DNA of 64,000 nt from Nemophila menziesii (GCA_029959085.1 JARWIR010000001.1:69626899-69690898); one strand, 5' to 3'; shown: positions 11,267 to 22,973, counted from the stretch's first letter. The notes: generated by a model from the letters alone, not told the origin. Numbers and translations: made by a program.

Positions 11267-12066
11267 TTTTTTTTTTCGGTCGAGTAAATAATATATTAAT
11301 AAGACATTCGAAAGTGACGGTAAATAGTACAACTGGTAGGGAAGCGATTTGTTTAGTGTCCCGGAGTGTATAACCTGCCCAACTACTCTAGCAGAAACTA
11401 AGTATAGTATTACTCTAAGCTAAGCTAGTACCTACAAATAAAAATGTACATCAAAATACAACCCACTATTCTCCGAAAGTGGGAGGTGAGGGTACAAGGC
11501 AAAAAAATCAAAAATCAAAGTGCATCTCCTAAATAACCCACGATAATCCAAAAGTGGAAAATGTGGGTACAAGGTAGAAGTAGGTCAATGCACATCTAAA
11601 ATAAAACCACTATGGTCCAAAAGTGGGAGGCGAGGATACATAGCAAATAACAAGCGGTATAGACAAGTCTGGATTCCCTTGAGAATAGTGTCATGTGAAG
11701 CAGCCAAACCCTCATTTACCCTCTTGTTACGTGCTTGCCAAATAAAGTAAACCGTGGCGGCAAAATCCATACGCCAGGCTTTTCTTCTCCAACTTGCTCT
11801 AATCTTTGCTTTTTGAGCCATTTGAGGGAACTCGATAAAGTGTTCATCTCTCTCGGAATACTCAACCATCGTCTCACATCTCTCCAAATGTCATGTGTGA
11901 AACAATACTCGAAAAATAAATGACTCGTAGTCTCAAAATCGACTCCACAAAACGGAAAAAGAGGATCCTCCAACTCAACAAAATGTAGTCGATCCTCTGT
12001 CCACAAACGACCCATAAGCGCCATCCAAACAATAATCGAGTATTTAGGAGTCACACTCGGATCCCA
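11267..12066 (-). mobile_element. 3' fragment of a LINE, minus strand (LINE 2a)
   Basis: Read on the minus strand, this holds the zinc-binding region that follows RT in plant LINEs: TPKYSIIVWMALMGRLWTED (from 12054), then a CGVDFETTSHLFFEYCFTHD segment that resembles C-x-H-type RVT zinc fingers. The tail continues with FIWQARNKRVNEG and ends in a run of about ten A (T run at 11267-11276 on the plus strand). The two open frames, 12054-11716 and 11887-11585, overlap in different frames, so there is at least one frameshift. The 5' part is not contiguous with recognisable LINE sequence. Confidence 0.8.
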
Positions 12067-12678
12067 AATGATGTTTGCGCAAGGTTGGATGGAAGATCGG
12101 GTCCGGAACGCGTCATACGGGGTCTCAGAATGCTCATAAGTGGCTCGGCGGCTCGAAAAATGCTCTGTTTGACTTTCAGACGTTTCGGGTTGACTCGGGA
12201 CAGGCTGCTAACGTGGCACGCGCGGAGAGGTGGCGCTGCAGGAACCACGCGCCAGCGGTGGTGGTGGTTGACCGGTGCCACGCGCGTTTGACTGGGGAGA
12301 GTGAGCTCCATTCGCTGGCCGAGAGAATCCACATGACGAGCTGCTATTGGATGTTTAGGGTGTTAACTGGTCCAGCAGGCGACGTGGCGCTCTACTATTT
12401 GCTTGCTGATTTGTTGACTGGTCTTCACGGTGGCGTGGCATGCTAGCTTGAACTTGGACTTCTTCTTGTATTGGGCTTCTTAACGTATGGGCTGCTCCTC
12501 TCCTTCTTATTGTACCTGCACATGTAGCAAATGTGGATCCACTAGGAAGTGGTCCAATATTAGTATCTAAGAAATGTGGGTCGTTGCTGGTATTTGTTTA
12601 GGCAATTGATTTATCAATTCTTGATGGGGCTATGTAAAGGAGTGTTGGCTTGGACTTCATGAGGTAAGTGGGCCGAAA
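12067..12678. other. GC-rich island of unknown nature
   Basis: From about 12085 to 12450 the sequence is much richer in G+C than everything around it, with many CG-containing words (ACGCGTC, GGCACGCGCGG, CCACGCGCG). Both strands have open frames of 68-123 codons, including 12075-12446 plus and 12332-12051 minus, but none shows a known motif. On the minus strand, 12680-12460 gives a Ser/Pro/Arg-rich reading that could be a linker of a LINE ORF1. It lies between two minus-strand LINE pieces and may be part of one of them or a separate insertion. Confidence 0.35.
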
Positions 12679-13891
12679 TTAAATCAGAAAGACCATTAGA
12701 AATATCAGCTCGTGGACTAATAATTTGGGCCAAAAATTATCATTTAAATGTTGATCAAAGTGGACGTTATTTACTTCACTTTGACTGGCCAAATTCACGT
12801 TGACTTGCCTAACCAAATTTGTGTTGTTATTCTTGACCAAGACAGCAGCATCAATAGAGGTTTGCCCATGTAAGTCCAAAGAAGGTATTCTTGACTCAAT
12901 AATAATATTTTGAGAAATATTAATATTTTCATAAGACTTTCTTTCATGCAACTTGCACCATTTCTTTAACAACTTTTCACTTTCTATTTTCCCACAAGCT
13001 AATAAAATACCATCTTTCAATTTCCAAATAAATTTCATTAACCCCGAATCACGAGTTTTCACGGACCATTCTAAAAAACCTTTATCATCCAAATATTCGA
13101 ATTTTACCTAATCAATCCATATCGAACTTTTACTAACTACAACACGCCAAACTATTTTCATAATCAAAGCTTTATTCCAATCTTTAATATCTTTTAAACC
13201 AACGCCATTTTCGATTTTAGGCTTACAAATAATTTTCCAAGCAATAGGAGGAGACTTATCATTCCAATAGAAATTTCTACATATGCTAGTCACATCTTCA
13301 ATCACACAACTAGGAAGAGGATAAATAGAAGCCCAAAAACATATAATACCTTGTAAAACGGATCGGATTTGCTCCAATTTTCCGGCATAGGATAAACTCG
13401 AAGAATTCCATGACCTCACTTTTTTGCTCAACTTATCCCTAAGAGGTTGATATTCAATTGATTTTAAATTACAAGCTCCAAGAGGTACCCCGAGATATTT
13501 AAAAGGTATCCCCCCTTTATCCATATTAGTTAAATCAATAATCCTATCAAGCTCTTCTTGCTTTTTAATACTAATATAATAAATATTAGACTTAAGCACA
13601 TTAACACGAAAGCCCGAGCACTCACCAAATATATGCATACATTTCATAAGAATATCCACCGATTTTCCATTACCCTTAGATAATAGCATAAGGTCATCCA
13701 CAAAGGCTAGATGAGTAATTTTTAATTTACCACATTTAGGGTGATAGTTAAAAAAATTCACCGTATTTTTCTTCACCAACCTAAAAAAATATTCCAAACA
13801 TAAAATAAAGATACAAAGAGATAACAGGTCACCTTATCTCAATCCTTTAGTACCTTTGAAATAACCATGAAGACCACCATTAATATCACCC
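12679..13891 (-). pseudogene. LINE reverse transcriptase fragment, minus strand (LINE 2b)
   Basis: On the minus strand this is the central and C-terminal part of a plant L1 RT. Its 5' edge near 13891 has the INGGLHGYFKGTKGLR-stop-GD segment, where a TAA replaces the Gln of the usual RQGD motif. The catalytic box near 13710 reads FVDD and is followed by the thumb-like segment FKYLGVPLGACNLKS. A TAG at about 13105 replaces a Trp codon before VKFEYLDDKGF. Beyond 13000 the reading (IWKLKDGILLACGKIESEKL) no longer looks like the usual LINE sequence. The fragment is truncated at both ends. It may belong with the LINE tail at 11267-12066, with the GC-rich island between them. Confidence 0.8.
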
Positions 13892-13895
13892 TTAT

Positions 13896-14056
13896 GTGTC
13901 TGTTTGGAAGTGGTTTTTTTGAAAAACACTTTATAATTTTAAAAAATATTTTATATTAGATTTTAAAATTATATATAATAATTTTTTAAATTTAGAATTT
14001 TATTCTAAAAACAGCTTTTTACTCTAAAATAAATCCTTTCAAACAAATTTTATGTA
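13896..14056. repeat. Possible small MITE
   Basis: The left end, GTGTCTGTTTGGAAG, and the reverse complement of the right end, AAATTTGTTTGAAAGG, are similar and enclose a very AT-rich 160-bp core with mirrored AATTTTAAAAT words. This is the shape of a small foldback element. The match is short, so the call is tentative. Confidence 0.35.
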
Positions 14057-14165
14057 TGAGAGTCATACATACGTAATAGGTCTATAAATACTCTTTTATC
14101 TTTTGGTTTTTTTAGTATAAACCGTGAACATGGTACTTTTTGATTTTCCAAATCATATATCTAAT

Positions 14166-14320
14166 ATAGCAGTTTGGTTCCATGAATTAATTTCCTAGTT
14201 TCAACAACTTCCATTATAATTTCTAGACAACATAATCATATGCCCTATGGAACTGGTTCCTTGAATTAATTTTCTAGTTTTCCATTATAATTTCTAGACA
14301 ACATAATCATATGCACTTTG
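14166..14320. repeat. Tandem duplication of about 75 bp
   Basis: The words GAATTAATTTCCTAGTTT, CCATTATAATTTCTAGACAA and CATAATCATATGC occur in the same order at about 14184-14242 and again at about 14264-14312. The second copy lacks a few bases in the middle. No coding role is visible. Confidence 0.75.
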
Positions 14321-15010
14321 TGATGTAATTTATTGTACGTCTAGGATTTTTTATTTTATTTTATAAGTAGATGTGTATTTAATTGGCTTTTTTAAAATTT
14401 TAAAATTTCCAATCAAAATTTATTTAAAATCTTTAAAAAAAATGAAGTATTAAAAAATTATTAGACTTTTCAAGATTTTGTACTTTTTGACTTATTGCTT
14501 TTTATAAAAGTTTAAGATTTATAAACAAAATTTCAACAAATCTCTATCTATAAAAAATAGAGATTTTATAAATTGCAAATTATTTTTTCATAACTATTTT
14601 ATCATTATTTAATTTTTTATTATTTCATTATAATAGTTAACGGTCATGAACTTTTTCAATTAATTAGTATAAAGGTTTGATTATTTTATATTGTTTGTTG
14701 GTATTATCATATTTGATTCTATATTCAATTGTGTAAACAATATAATCTTCTTTTGTGTCTCCTATTATTTTCACTATAAGCTATTCGTTTTACTATTTTT
14801 TATAATTCATAAATTATATTTTTATTATTTACTGTAGTCCCTAAGGTGTAGTCTTCTCTTGACACACTATTCAATTAGTTTGGCTATTTGTCTGATTTCA
14901 CTGCTGCACAAATCAACAAATCGATGAGGTTGTGTAAATCATATATTGACTTAGGTAACAATAATCTTAGATGAGGTGGTGTAGATCTAATTATTGTTTT
15001 CTTGTAATTT
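14321..15010. other. Very AT-rich spacer, no gene seen
   Basis: No open frame or motif is supported. The word GAGGTTGTGTAAATCA near 14927-14942 recurs near 19360-19375, on the other side of the LINE at 15-19 kb. This may be coincidence or may mark the DNA into which that LINE inserted. Confidence 0.4.
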
Positions 15011-15011
15011 A

Positions 15012-18000
15012 CATGAGTAATAATCTATGATTCATAATCGTCCCTTACCAAGGCCGGGTTTAATGGATAATCTACTTGTTTGGAATTGTCGGGGGGCGAG
15101 GGCACCCACGACAAAGAAAATGTTTAAGTCCCTTGTTTCTAAATTTCGTATTTCTATTGCTTGTTTGCTCGAGTCTAAGATTAGAGGTCAAAATGTCAAA
15201 TCTTGTAATCACTTTAGTGCTTTTAATAATTTTCACGTGGTGGAACCCAGAGGAAGAACGTATATGTCTGGGGGAATCCTTTTGTTGTGGAAAGAGTCCG
15301 TCAAGCTAAGGGTTATCAACTCTTCGCCTTCTTTTGTTATTGCAAGAACTGATGAATCTAATCTATTTTCATGGTACCTTGTTTGTGTTTATGCCCCTAT
15401 TGATGATAATGAAAGAGCTAAACTGTGGGATGCCCTAACAGCTTGGAATTCTAAGACTGATTTACCAACCTTATTTCGGAGACTTTAACGATATTTTCGG
15501 ACTTCGGAAAAGCAAGGTGAAAACGAGGCTAACTTTGATAGAATTATTAAATTTAACAAATTTATCAATAATAATCAACTGGTTGATATACCGAGCAAAG
15601 GTTGTTTCTTTACATGGTCAAATAAACAAAAAGGTGATGAAATGGTAAAGGAAAGACTTGATAGGGGACTTGCATCTCCTTCCTGGTGTAATCTCTTTCC
15701 AAATTTTTCTCTTCAAGTTCCACTGGCCATCGGTTCTGAGCATTCTCCACTGATTATTACCGAGGAATCTACTTTACCTACTTATAATAAATATTTTATG
15801 TTCGAGTCTAGATGGATTGAAAACGAGAAATGTAAAGATATTGTTAGTAATTCTTGGGGGAGTTTTCGTAACATTAAAAGTATCCAAGATTTTTGCGAGA
15901 AAAGAGATGCAACTTGTTCAGCTTTAGCAGGATGGAGTAAAGAAGCTTTCCGTAATTCAAGGAAACTCATTAATGATTATCAAAAAGAGTTGATAAAATA
16001 GCAAAATGATATCGCATCTGAGGAGAATTGGTTAAAAGAGAGGATAATGTATAATAAACTCGAGGAAGCTTGGAAATAAGAGGAAGCTTTTTGGGCTGAT
16101 AAGGCTCGGGATATTAATATTAAGAAAGGCAATTAAAATACAAGTTATTTCTTTGCTAAAACTTTACATAGAAGGAAAGTTAATAGAATCTCTAGCTTAA
16201 GGAAGACAGATGGTTCATGGACGGATGATTATAATGAAATTAACAATATTATAAAGGATTTCTATGTTAACTTCTTCTCTGCCAAAGACATTAGTAATCT
16301 GGAAGAGGTTCTTCGTCATATTCCTTGTAAAATTACCTCTATGATGAATGATTCACTTACTAGAACTCCTGATATTGAAGAGGTTAAACAGGCAGTTTTT
16401 AGTATGTCGAGTCAAAAAGCGCCAGGCCCGGATGGCTTTCCGGGTAATTTTTATCAAGAATATTGGGATATTTTAAAAGATGATTTATTCATCATGGTAT
16501 TGAACTTCTTCAATTATAATTCTCCTCTTATAACTGAAGGTGAAATTCAGGAATCTATAACGGAGTATAGATCGATTGCTTGTATTAATTTTAGTTACAA
16601 AATTATAGAAAATATTCTGGCGCTTAGGCTTCAACCATTAATGGATGATATAATTTCTCCTACTCAATCAACCTTTATTAAAGGACAGCGCATTCAAGAT
16701 AATATTTTAATTGCTCAAGAGGTCTCCTTTTTCTGGAAGAATAAAAGGAAATCTAGTAATAAATACGATGCTATTAAAATTGATATGGCAAAGGCTTATG
16801 ATCAAGTGAATTGGAACTTTCTCATTAATACACTCAAAAGTCTTGGCTTCTGCGATAAATGGACTGATTGGATTTATAATTGCATCTCATTTGTTTTATT
16901 TCAAATCAAGGTTAATGGTCAACGATTGGATAAGTTTTCTCCGTCCCAAGGAATCAAATTAGAGGACCAACTCTCACCTCTTATTTTCTCTCTCCTTACA
17001 TAAAGCCTTATTAGTTTAATTAATTTTCATTATAGAGAAAGTAATATCAAATGAATCACCATTACGAGAAATTATCCGAAATTAACCTATCTCCTTTTCA
17101 TCGATGATGCTTTATTCTTCATTAATATTAATGATCTTGAAATTAATACGTTCAAGAATATTCTCTGCCAAGCATCGGGGCAGCGAATTAATTATCATAA
17201 ATCATCAATCCTTTTCAGCAAAGGAACACCAGATTCAATCGGTGACGATACAGCTAGGCTTCTTTATAATAATAAGACCAATTTTTTCGGTAAATACCTC
17301 GGAATTGCTTTTTCTCTGAAAATAGCTAAATCTGAAAATCTCAATTACATCAAGGATCACCTTTTGTCAAAATCGGCTAGTCGGTCTCGAATCTCCTTTC
17401 AGATGGTGGTAAGGAAGTCCTTGTCAAAGCTGTTTTACAATCTATCCCTAATTATGACATGTCAATATTTGAATTCCCTAAAACGCTGTGCAAAAAACTT
17501 TATGGCATTATTGCTAACTTTTGGTGGGATATGAATCACCGTAAAAGAATTCACTAGGTTTCGTGGAAGAAAATCTCTAGATCAAAGAAGATGGGTGGTA
17601 TTGGGTTCAGGGACTTTCAAAAAATGAACATTGCTCTTTTGCAAAAGCAGGCTTGGAGGATCATTAATAACCCTAATTCTCTGGTTTCTAAGGTTCTTAA
17701 AGGAATATATTCGCCAAATTCGAGACTTTTCGATTGTAAACTTGCCAAAAAGAGATCGTGGAGTTGAGCTAGTCTTCATAAAGGTATTCAGTTTATCAAG
17801 CAACATGCCATTTGGAAAATTGGTAATGGTCTAAGAACTAAAATTTGGGATCATAAATGGATTGGTAACAAAATTAATATTGATAGACCATTTGGATGTG
17901 AAGTTGAAAAGGTCGCTCAATTATTTAATGACTCTTTTAATGGATGGAATATAACGAAGCTTCGAGAGATATTTTATCGGAATGTTGTGAGTGATATCAT

Positions 18001-19174
18001 TAAGATCCCTATTATTAATATTAGAGAAGAGGATAAATTGATTTGGTCTTACACCAAGGATGGAACTTATTCTACTAAATCAGGCTATCATACTCTTATC
18101 AATATGGAAATTCAAAATGAAGCTGAGACGCCATTTGCAAGTGAGCAATATAGTCCTATTCTATGGAATACTATTTGGAAGTCTAATGTTCCCTCTAAAG
18201 TCAGAATATTTGGTTGGAAAATCTGTAATGGAGCTATACCAACAAAGAAGAATCTTCATTCAAGAAAATGGGCTACCGATCCTTGTTGTGAATGGTGTGA
18301 ATATCATACTGATGATATTGAACACTTCTTCTTACGTTGTCCTTTTAGTATATCAGTTTGGGCTAATTCAGTGATGTAGATCAAAAGTGATCGAAATGAT
18401 AATAATAATATTAAGGACTGGTTATTATCAACTATTGAAGATTTCGCTAAAAATGGATGGGACAAGAGAGAAATTACGGCATATATTCTTTTGACTTTTT
18501 GGAATATTTGGAAAGCGAAAATGATAGGGCTCTATGAAAACAAATAATTGAATATTTATGAGATCAACCTTAAGGTTAAGAATACTATTAAGAGCTTATT
18601 TGATCGAAAGTCGGATGATGCTGGTATTCCTTTTATTGATACAAGCATTACCAAGGAAGAGTATATTAACCCTCTTCTTTCAGACTATTCAAATGTTACA
18701 TGGCTATGTGATGCATCTTTTAATAAGTATTTGGAACCTTTTGGCATTGCTTCTCTTGGTATTAAAAAAGAAGGCAACATCCAACACAAGACAACAAAGA
18801 AAAGTATGGTAAAAAATGCCTTAGAAGGAGAATGTTGGGCTATTCTTCTTGCCATGAGGCTTGCGGGCAGTCTTAATTTAAGGAGTTCATCTTTTTGCTC
18901 TGATAACCTTGAATTAGTTCAAAGTATTCATACGAATTCAAGTCTTCGATGGCAGATCTATCCAATTATTGTCGAAATAAAGAACTGGTTGACCATTTTC
19001 CCAGAATGAAAGGTCACTCAAGCGCTGTTTCAACACTACTACAGATGCACTTGCAAAGTGTACTAGATGGGATATTAATCTCTCTCATTGGAAAGATTAT
19101 ACGATCTTAGGGACTACTAGTTTTCTCACCTTAATGTGTAATGTTGATTAACTCTTATCTCAATTGACAAAAAA
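15012..19174 (+). mobile_element. Decayed L1-type LINE with RNase H (LINE 3)
   Basis: A plus-strand L1-type LINE with endonuclease, RT, zinc knuckle and RNase H in order. It is related to LINE 1 at 2.7-7.6 kb: the RNase H starts are nearly the same and the RT signatures align. ORF1 is missing, so it is 5' truncated or its first part is unrecognisable. The 3' end is set near a short A run at 19169-19174 and is uncertain. It has fewer breaks than LINE 1, so it is probably younger. Confidence 0.85.
15027..19030 (+). pseudogene. LINE 3 ORF2: EN, RT, zinc knuckle, RNase H
   Basis: The endonuclease starts with LLVWNCRGARAP near 15072 and runs through YAPIDDNERAKLWDAL (15390-15440). A frameshift near 15470 separates it from the YFGDFND motif. 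LDRGLASPSWCNLFP and the SEHSPL box (near 15740) end the endonuclease. RT has KAPGPDGFPGNFYQEYWDI near 16420, IKIDMAKAYDQVNW near 16780 and a catalytic box FIDD near 17100, which keeps both Asp residues. The zinc segment C-x2-C-x8-H-x4-C lies near 18288-18345. RNase H begins WLCDASFNKYLEPFG near 18700 and keeps the second acidic residue in LEGECWAI and a third in CSDNLELV. Several stops and at least four frame changes make it inactive. Confidence 0.88.
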
Positions 19175-20339
19175 TTATCGTAGAATTAAAAAAATCAATA
19201 TGTAGTCTTTAGACGTCACTTTCATCTACTTTAATGAAGAAAAAACATATATAAAATTATAAATCATGGGGACCAAAAAGAAACCAACAACCGACAATTA
19301 TAAAGTACATGTAATGAGGTTATGTAAATCAAGTTCGTTGTTAAGTCTATAAGTATCCTGAGGTTGTGTAAATCATCGATATATCTATTAGGTAGCTTAT
19401 AATTCACAAAGTTACGAAATCACAAGACATTTGAACCATTAACAAAAAAATCATATTATACTTCATAATTCCTTAAATTTTAAACACGTACACATAAATC
19501 TCACTAGGGTTTCAAATGAGCCGATACTTTCACTAAGGGCTTAGGTTTGATTTTTTTAAGGGTTTGTTTGAGTTTGTCTCGTTGGCTAAACAAGCCAAGT
19601 TCAAACTTTAAATTCAAGCTTATTTACTAAACGAACCAAACTCAAACTTGTATAAACTTGTGAACAGTGTTGGTAACGGTTATTTATGAGTTTGTCAATA
19701 GTTTTAGTGGATATATTCAATTAAATATTATCAATATATATAATCAAAACTATGTAAAACTTGTGCATTAGTATTAATCATAACTAAAATATTCAATATC
19801 TAATAGTATGTATTTTTTTCTGCAAGTCAAATTATCTAATGTGTTGTATATTAATCTCACTTAACTTCATTATAAATCACCAAAAATTCCCAAAAAAATA
19901 TATATCATAGAAAAATAAAAAATCCTTAAATGAGCCATAAACGAACCAAACCAAACCGAGCTCAAGCTTTGCAAAAATTTAATGAACCAAGCCCAATCTT
20001 GAATAATGAGCCTCATTTCAAAATCAAACCAAGCTCAAGCTCACTAAAATATTACCAAACCAAGTCCAAGATAGCTAAAGTTCAGCTCAGCTTGATTTGT
20101 TGTAGCCCTAGCTTCTTCCTTTTCTTCCCCAACTTTGATTTTTAAGTTACTAGATTTTGAATTATTTTATGAGTATAAGTATTTTTTTTATAATAAATAT
20201 AGGTTATTTTTGGGATCAGTGGCCATTAATTACTGTAAAATATGATTGTATGGGATAGAATGAATTAGTCAAAGAATCACGCCAGTATCGTCTGATCATA
20301 TTGTAAAAGTATTCATTCATTTATGTTGATAGGATCGTA
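19175..20339. other. AT-rich spacer with degenerate repeat words
   Basis: No gene is supported. Direct repeats of the word AACGAACCAAAC occur near 19635 and 19938, with many AAGCTCAAGC and AACCAAGCC variants between 19560 and 20100. This kind of sequence is frequent in old plant DNA transposons, but I could not find termini. A 71-codon open frame at 19930-20145 is made of these words and is not credible. Confidence 0.4.
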
Positions 20340-20758
20340 ATGGAAGATATACCATAAGATGTCAATAAAAAAGGAAATTATGAGCACTGGTCCAAAAATT
20401 AAAGTGAAGCGTTGTTAGAAATTATGGTTAATGCGGCAGAGTCTGGATGGCTTGATAGTAGTGGAAGTTTTAGCAAGCAAACAATAGAAGAAAAGACACT
20501 TCCGACTCTTAATACAAAACTTGGATGTCAAAAAATATACAATAATTATCAAAGTCGATTGAAATAGTTTAAAAAACATTGGAATTCTTTTTCAAACCAA
20601 AACCGCTTTAACTTAAATTTTGGGTTTGATTCAACTAAAAAAAGGTTCAATGCCCTTGATAAGTTTGGGTTGAATATATGAAGGAGAGCTTCCAAATATT
20701 TTAAAGTACTAAATTTTTTTTTCTATCCAAAAGACATTGACTTACGTTATAATACACA
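20340..20758 (+). pseudogene. Myb/SANT-like protein (PIF/Harbinger ORF1 type), 5' part
   Basis: Plant PIF/Harbinger transposons and host proteins derived from them carry a Myb/SANT-like DNA-binding protein that recruits the transposase to DNA. This reading has the typical order: YEHWS, then ALLEIMVNAAESGWLDSSG, KLGCQKIYNNYQSRLK, KKHWNSF and FGFDSTKK. Three stops interrupt the frame from 20340 to 20681 (after residue 5, after about residue 18, and after the QSRLK motif), and a stop at 20681 follows. Coding-like text continues to FYPKDIDLRYNT, where element A begins. The reading resumes on the far side of A at 59664. No transposase gene is visible beside it, so it may be a transposon remnant or a domesticated gene that died. 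Confidence 0.8.
20754..20758. repeat. Left TSD of element A (ACACA)
   Basis: ACACA directly precedes the TG of the A 5' LTR and recurs at 59659-59663 directly after the CA of the A 3' LTR. Five bases is the usual duplication for Ty3/gypsy integrases. Confidence 0.9.
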
Positions 20759-21343
20759 TGATGTCTCCCCATTTTTGATGATTTAATATTAAGTGGAGAC
20801 ATCATTTTTGGTGTTTTAGAAGTCTTAATACTCGATTTTCCTATGCATTATTGCACTTTCCTATTTCTTGTCTTGATTTAATGAATTATTATTTTTAGAG
20901 CATATTGGGTTTAATTATTTATTTAGTGTGAAGCTTTAAAGATATATATGGAGATTAGTTAGATGCCAAGTCAATTCTAAGAGATAAAGGAAAGAAGATA
21001 TACATGGAAATTGGAGAAAAGAAAGGAAATTTAGGATATGGAAAGATAAAGTTGCCAAATAAATCTGAATTTCAGCACACACGACCACAAAAGGGCTCAT
21101 AACTCAATATTGGCTATGAATTTGGAAGAATGGTCTCAAGAACAGTTAAATAGATTTTCGAGACGATCAGTTTCGACTATTGGATCGCATCAAACAGATG
21201 AGTATTAAAGCAGTTATGACCAAAACAAAACAGTGACAGATTATTACCTTTTCTATATTTTAGGGTTACAAATTTGAGTTGGGCTTGGAGTCCAAGTTAC
21301 TTGTCTTCCACTACAAGGAAACGAATTAGGTCTTATAAACACC

Positions 21344-21351
21344 TATAAATA
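21344..21351 (+). promoter_or_regulatory. TATA box in A 5' LTR
   Basis: TATAAATA follows CACC and precedes a likely transcript start. The equivalent box in the A 3' LTR is at 58696-58703. The position, roughly 585 bases into the LTR, fits the U3 promoter. Confidence 0.55.
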
Positions 21352-21511
21352 CACCCTTATAACTCTTGTAAATCATCCTTGCCTCCTATTAATTAGTCCT
21401 TAGCTTTTATATCATTAGAGTTATTGTAGAGAGCAAGATGAAGTCTTTTATTCAATCTTTTAGTTTATTTCCTTCAGGTATGAACTAATTTTCCCATAGC
21501 TTGGGTTTTGC

Positions 21512-21516
21512 ATTAT
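21512..21516. repeat. Left TSD of element B (ATTAT)
   Basis: ATTAT precedes the B 5' LTR and recurs at 49658-49662 right after the B 3' LTR. The intact A 3' LTR has this word once at the same place. Confidence 0.92.
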
Positions 21517-22092
21517 TGATGTCTCCCCATGTTTCATGAATTAATCCTAGTTGGAGATATCATTTTAGGTGTATTTATTAGGTTATAGGTCGATTTTCTC
21601 ATGATTTAGTACACTTTCCTATTTTGTGTCTTGAATTATTTATTTATTATTTTTAGAGCATATTGGGTTTAACTGTTTATTTAGTGTGTAGCTTTAAATA
21701 TATATTTTAATTAATTAGAGGCCAAGTTAATTCTAATAGATAAAGGAAAGAGGATAAACATGGTAATTGGAGATAAAGACAAGAATTATGAAAAAGGAAA
21801 AGATAAAGTTGCCAAATAAATCTGAATTCCAGCAGCTACGACCACAAAAGGGCTTATATCTCAAGATTGGCTAGGAATTTGGAAGAATAGACTACATCAA
21901 AGTTAAAATATTTCCGAGACAATCATTTTCGACTAGTGGAATGCGTCAAACTGATAAGTATTGAATCAGTTAGGGCCAAAACAAAATAGCATCAAAATCT
22001 TACCTTTTCTAGTTTCTAGGGTTACGAATTTGAGTTGGGCTTAGAGTCCAATACATACCTTATATTCCAAGAAACGTTTTAGGGTTTCCTAT
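21517..22092 (+). repeat. Element B 5' LTR stub
   Basis: Matches 48102-48680 of the B 3' LTR from TGATGTCTCC through AGGGTTTCCTAT. It then changes abruptly to minus-strand sequence of element D. The break lies just before the TATA box, so this LTR has no promoter left. Confidence 0.9.
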
Positions 22093-22430
22093 TTACACAT
22101 CTTGCCTCTAGTTCATACCTAAGTAGATTCTCTACTCATTTAGATCTCACGTTCTACAAACCACTCATTATCCTTAAGAACACGTTTACTTTTTTTGCAT
22201 TGTTCATTAATTCTTCCTATCAATTACTTCATATTTGCATGCAATCTAAGTGCGTTTTACATTAACCCCTAAAGTCAACTATTTTCTATCATAAATTCAT
22301 AAAAATCATGCTTGATGGGGGAATTTAAAATACTCTATAGTCAATGCAACCCTAAGATTAATTTTATTGAAAGCATGTAAAACACAAAAAATTGGGATGA
22401 GGCAACGAACCCCACCCCAAACTCAAAAGT

Positions 22431-22450
22431 GAGTTGTGTCCCCACGACTC
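22431..22450 (-). other. D: conserved stem-loop downstream of ORF3
   Basis: On the minus strand the arms GAGTCGTG and CACAACTC flank GGGA, followed by a TTGAGTTTGGGGTGGGG tract at about 22410-22426. The same structure lies after ORF3 in F, B and A. The C to A change here leaves one mismatch. Confidence 0.7.
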
Positions 22451-22511
22451 GAAAAAGACTCAATAAAGCAATAAAATTAAACTAAACTACCTACCTAGTG
22501 CCTACCATCAA

Positions 22512-22973
22512 TTAAGAAGAAGAATTAGAACGGGGTATCTGACCATAAAGATCCATCATGTCCCCCTCCTCCTCCTCCGAAGAATAATTATCAATGTCCA
22601 TGATCGTAGTTACCTCTTCCAATTGTGAATTAATCTTGGCAATTTCCTCCCAAAGTGCTATGTTTTGATTTCTTAGACGATCGACTTGTTTTTGCAATTT
22701 GATAGCCCATGGGGGTGTGCAAGAATTATTCTGAGAGGAAGAAGAAGAACCTTGATCTTGAATTTGTGTCTTTTCTTTAGGCTTTGATGATACCTTCATC
22801 CTAGCGAGGAATTTCTTGTGTAGTGGTTGTGCAGGCGCCTCTTCCTTTTGCTTCTCTTCAATAAGCTCATCAAGATTGGTGGCCTTTTCAATTGTAGATC
22901 CAGGAAATTTTTTGTTCTTCCCTAGGATGTAAGACTTCCTCTTATAATCCATAGCATCTGTTCTGTTTGTCAT
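22512..22973 (-). CDS. D ORF3, short form, 153 codons
   Basis: This frame lies between pol and the 3' LTR, the place where Athila elements carry an extra, env-position ORF. It starts MTNRTDAMDYKRKS, is basic for about 75 residues, then has a Ser run, a coiled-coil-like segment (LQKQVDRLRNQNIALWEEIA) and an acidic end with DIDNYSSEEEEGD. No signal peptide or membrane helix is visible, so an envelope function is not supported. The ORF is intact. Compared with ORF3 of F it lacks the central domain of about 250 residues, as does the copy in B. The start is supported by the same MTNR start in B and F. Function unknown. Confidence 0.7.
   Translation of the reverse strand: MTNRTDAMDYKRKSYILGKNKKFPGSTIEKATNLDELIEEKQKEEAPAQPLHKKFLARMKVSSKPKEKTQIQDQGSSSSSQNNSCTPPWAIKLQKQVDRLRNQNIALWEEIAKINSQLEEVTTIMDIDNYSSEEEEGDMMDLYGQIPRSNSSS

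Larger units (their letters stand above)
20759..21516 (+). repeat. Element A 5' LTR, first part
   Basis: Begins TGATGTCTCC, with the matching GGAGACATCA about 30 bases further on. It aligns with 58116-58865 of the A 3' LTR. It stops at GGGTTTTGCATTAT, where element B begins. The same LTR text resumes at 49663 with GTATAATCTATGAATTC, exactly as in the unbroken 3' LTR. Confidence 0.93.
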
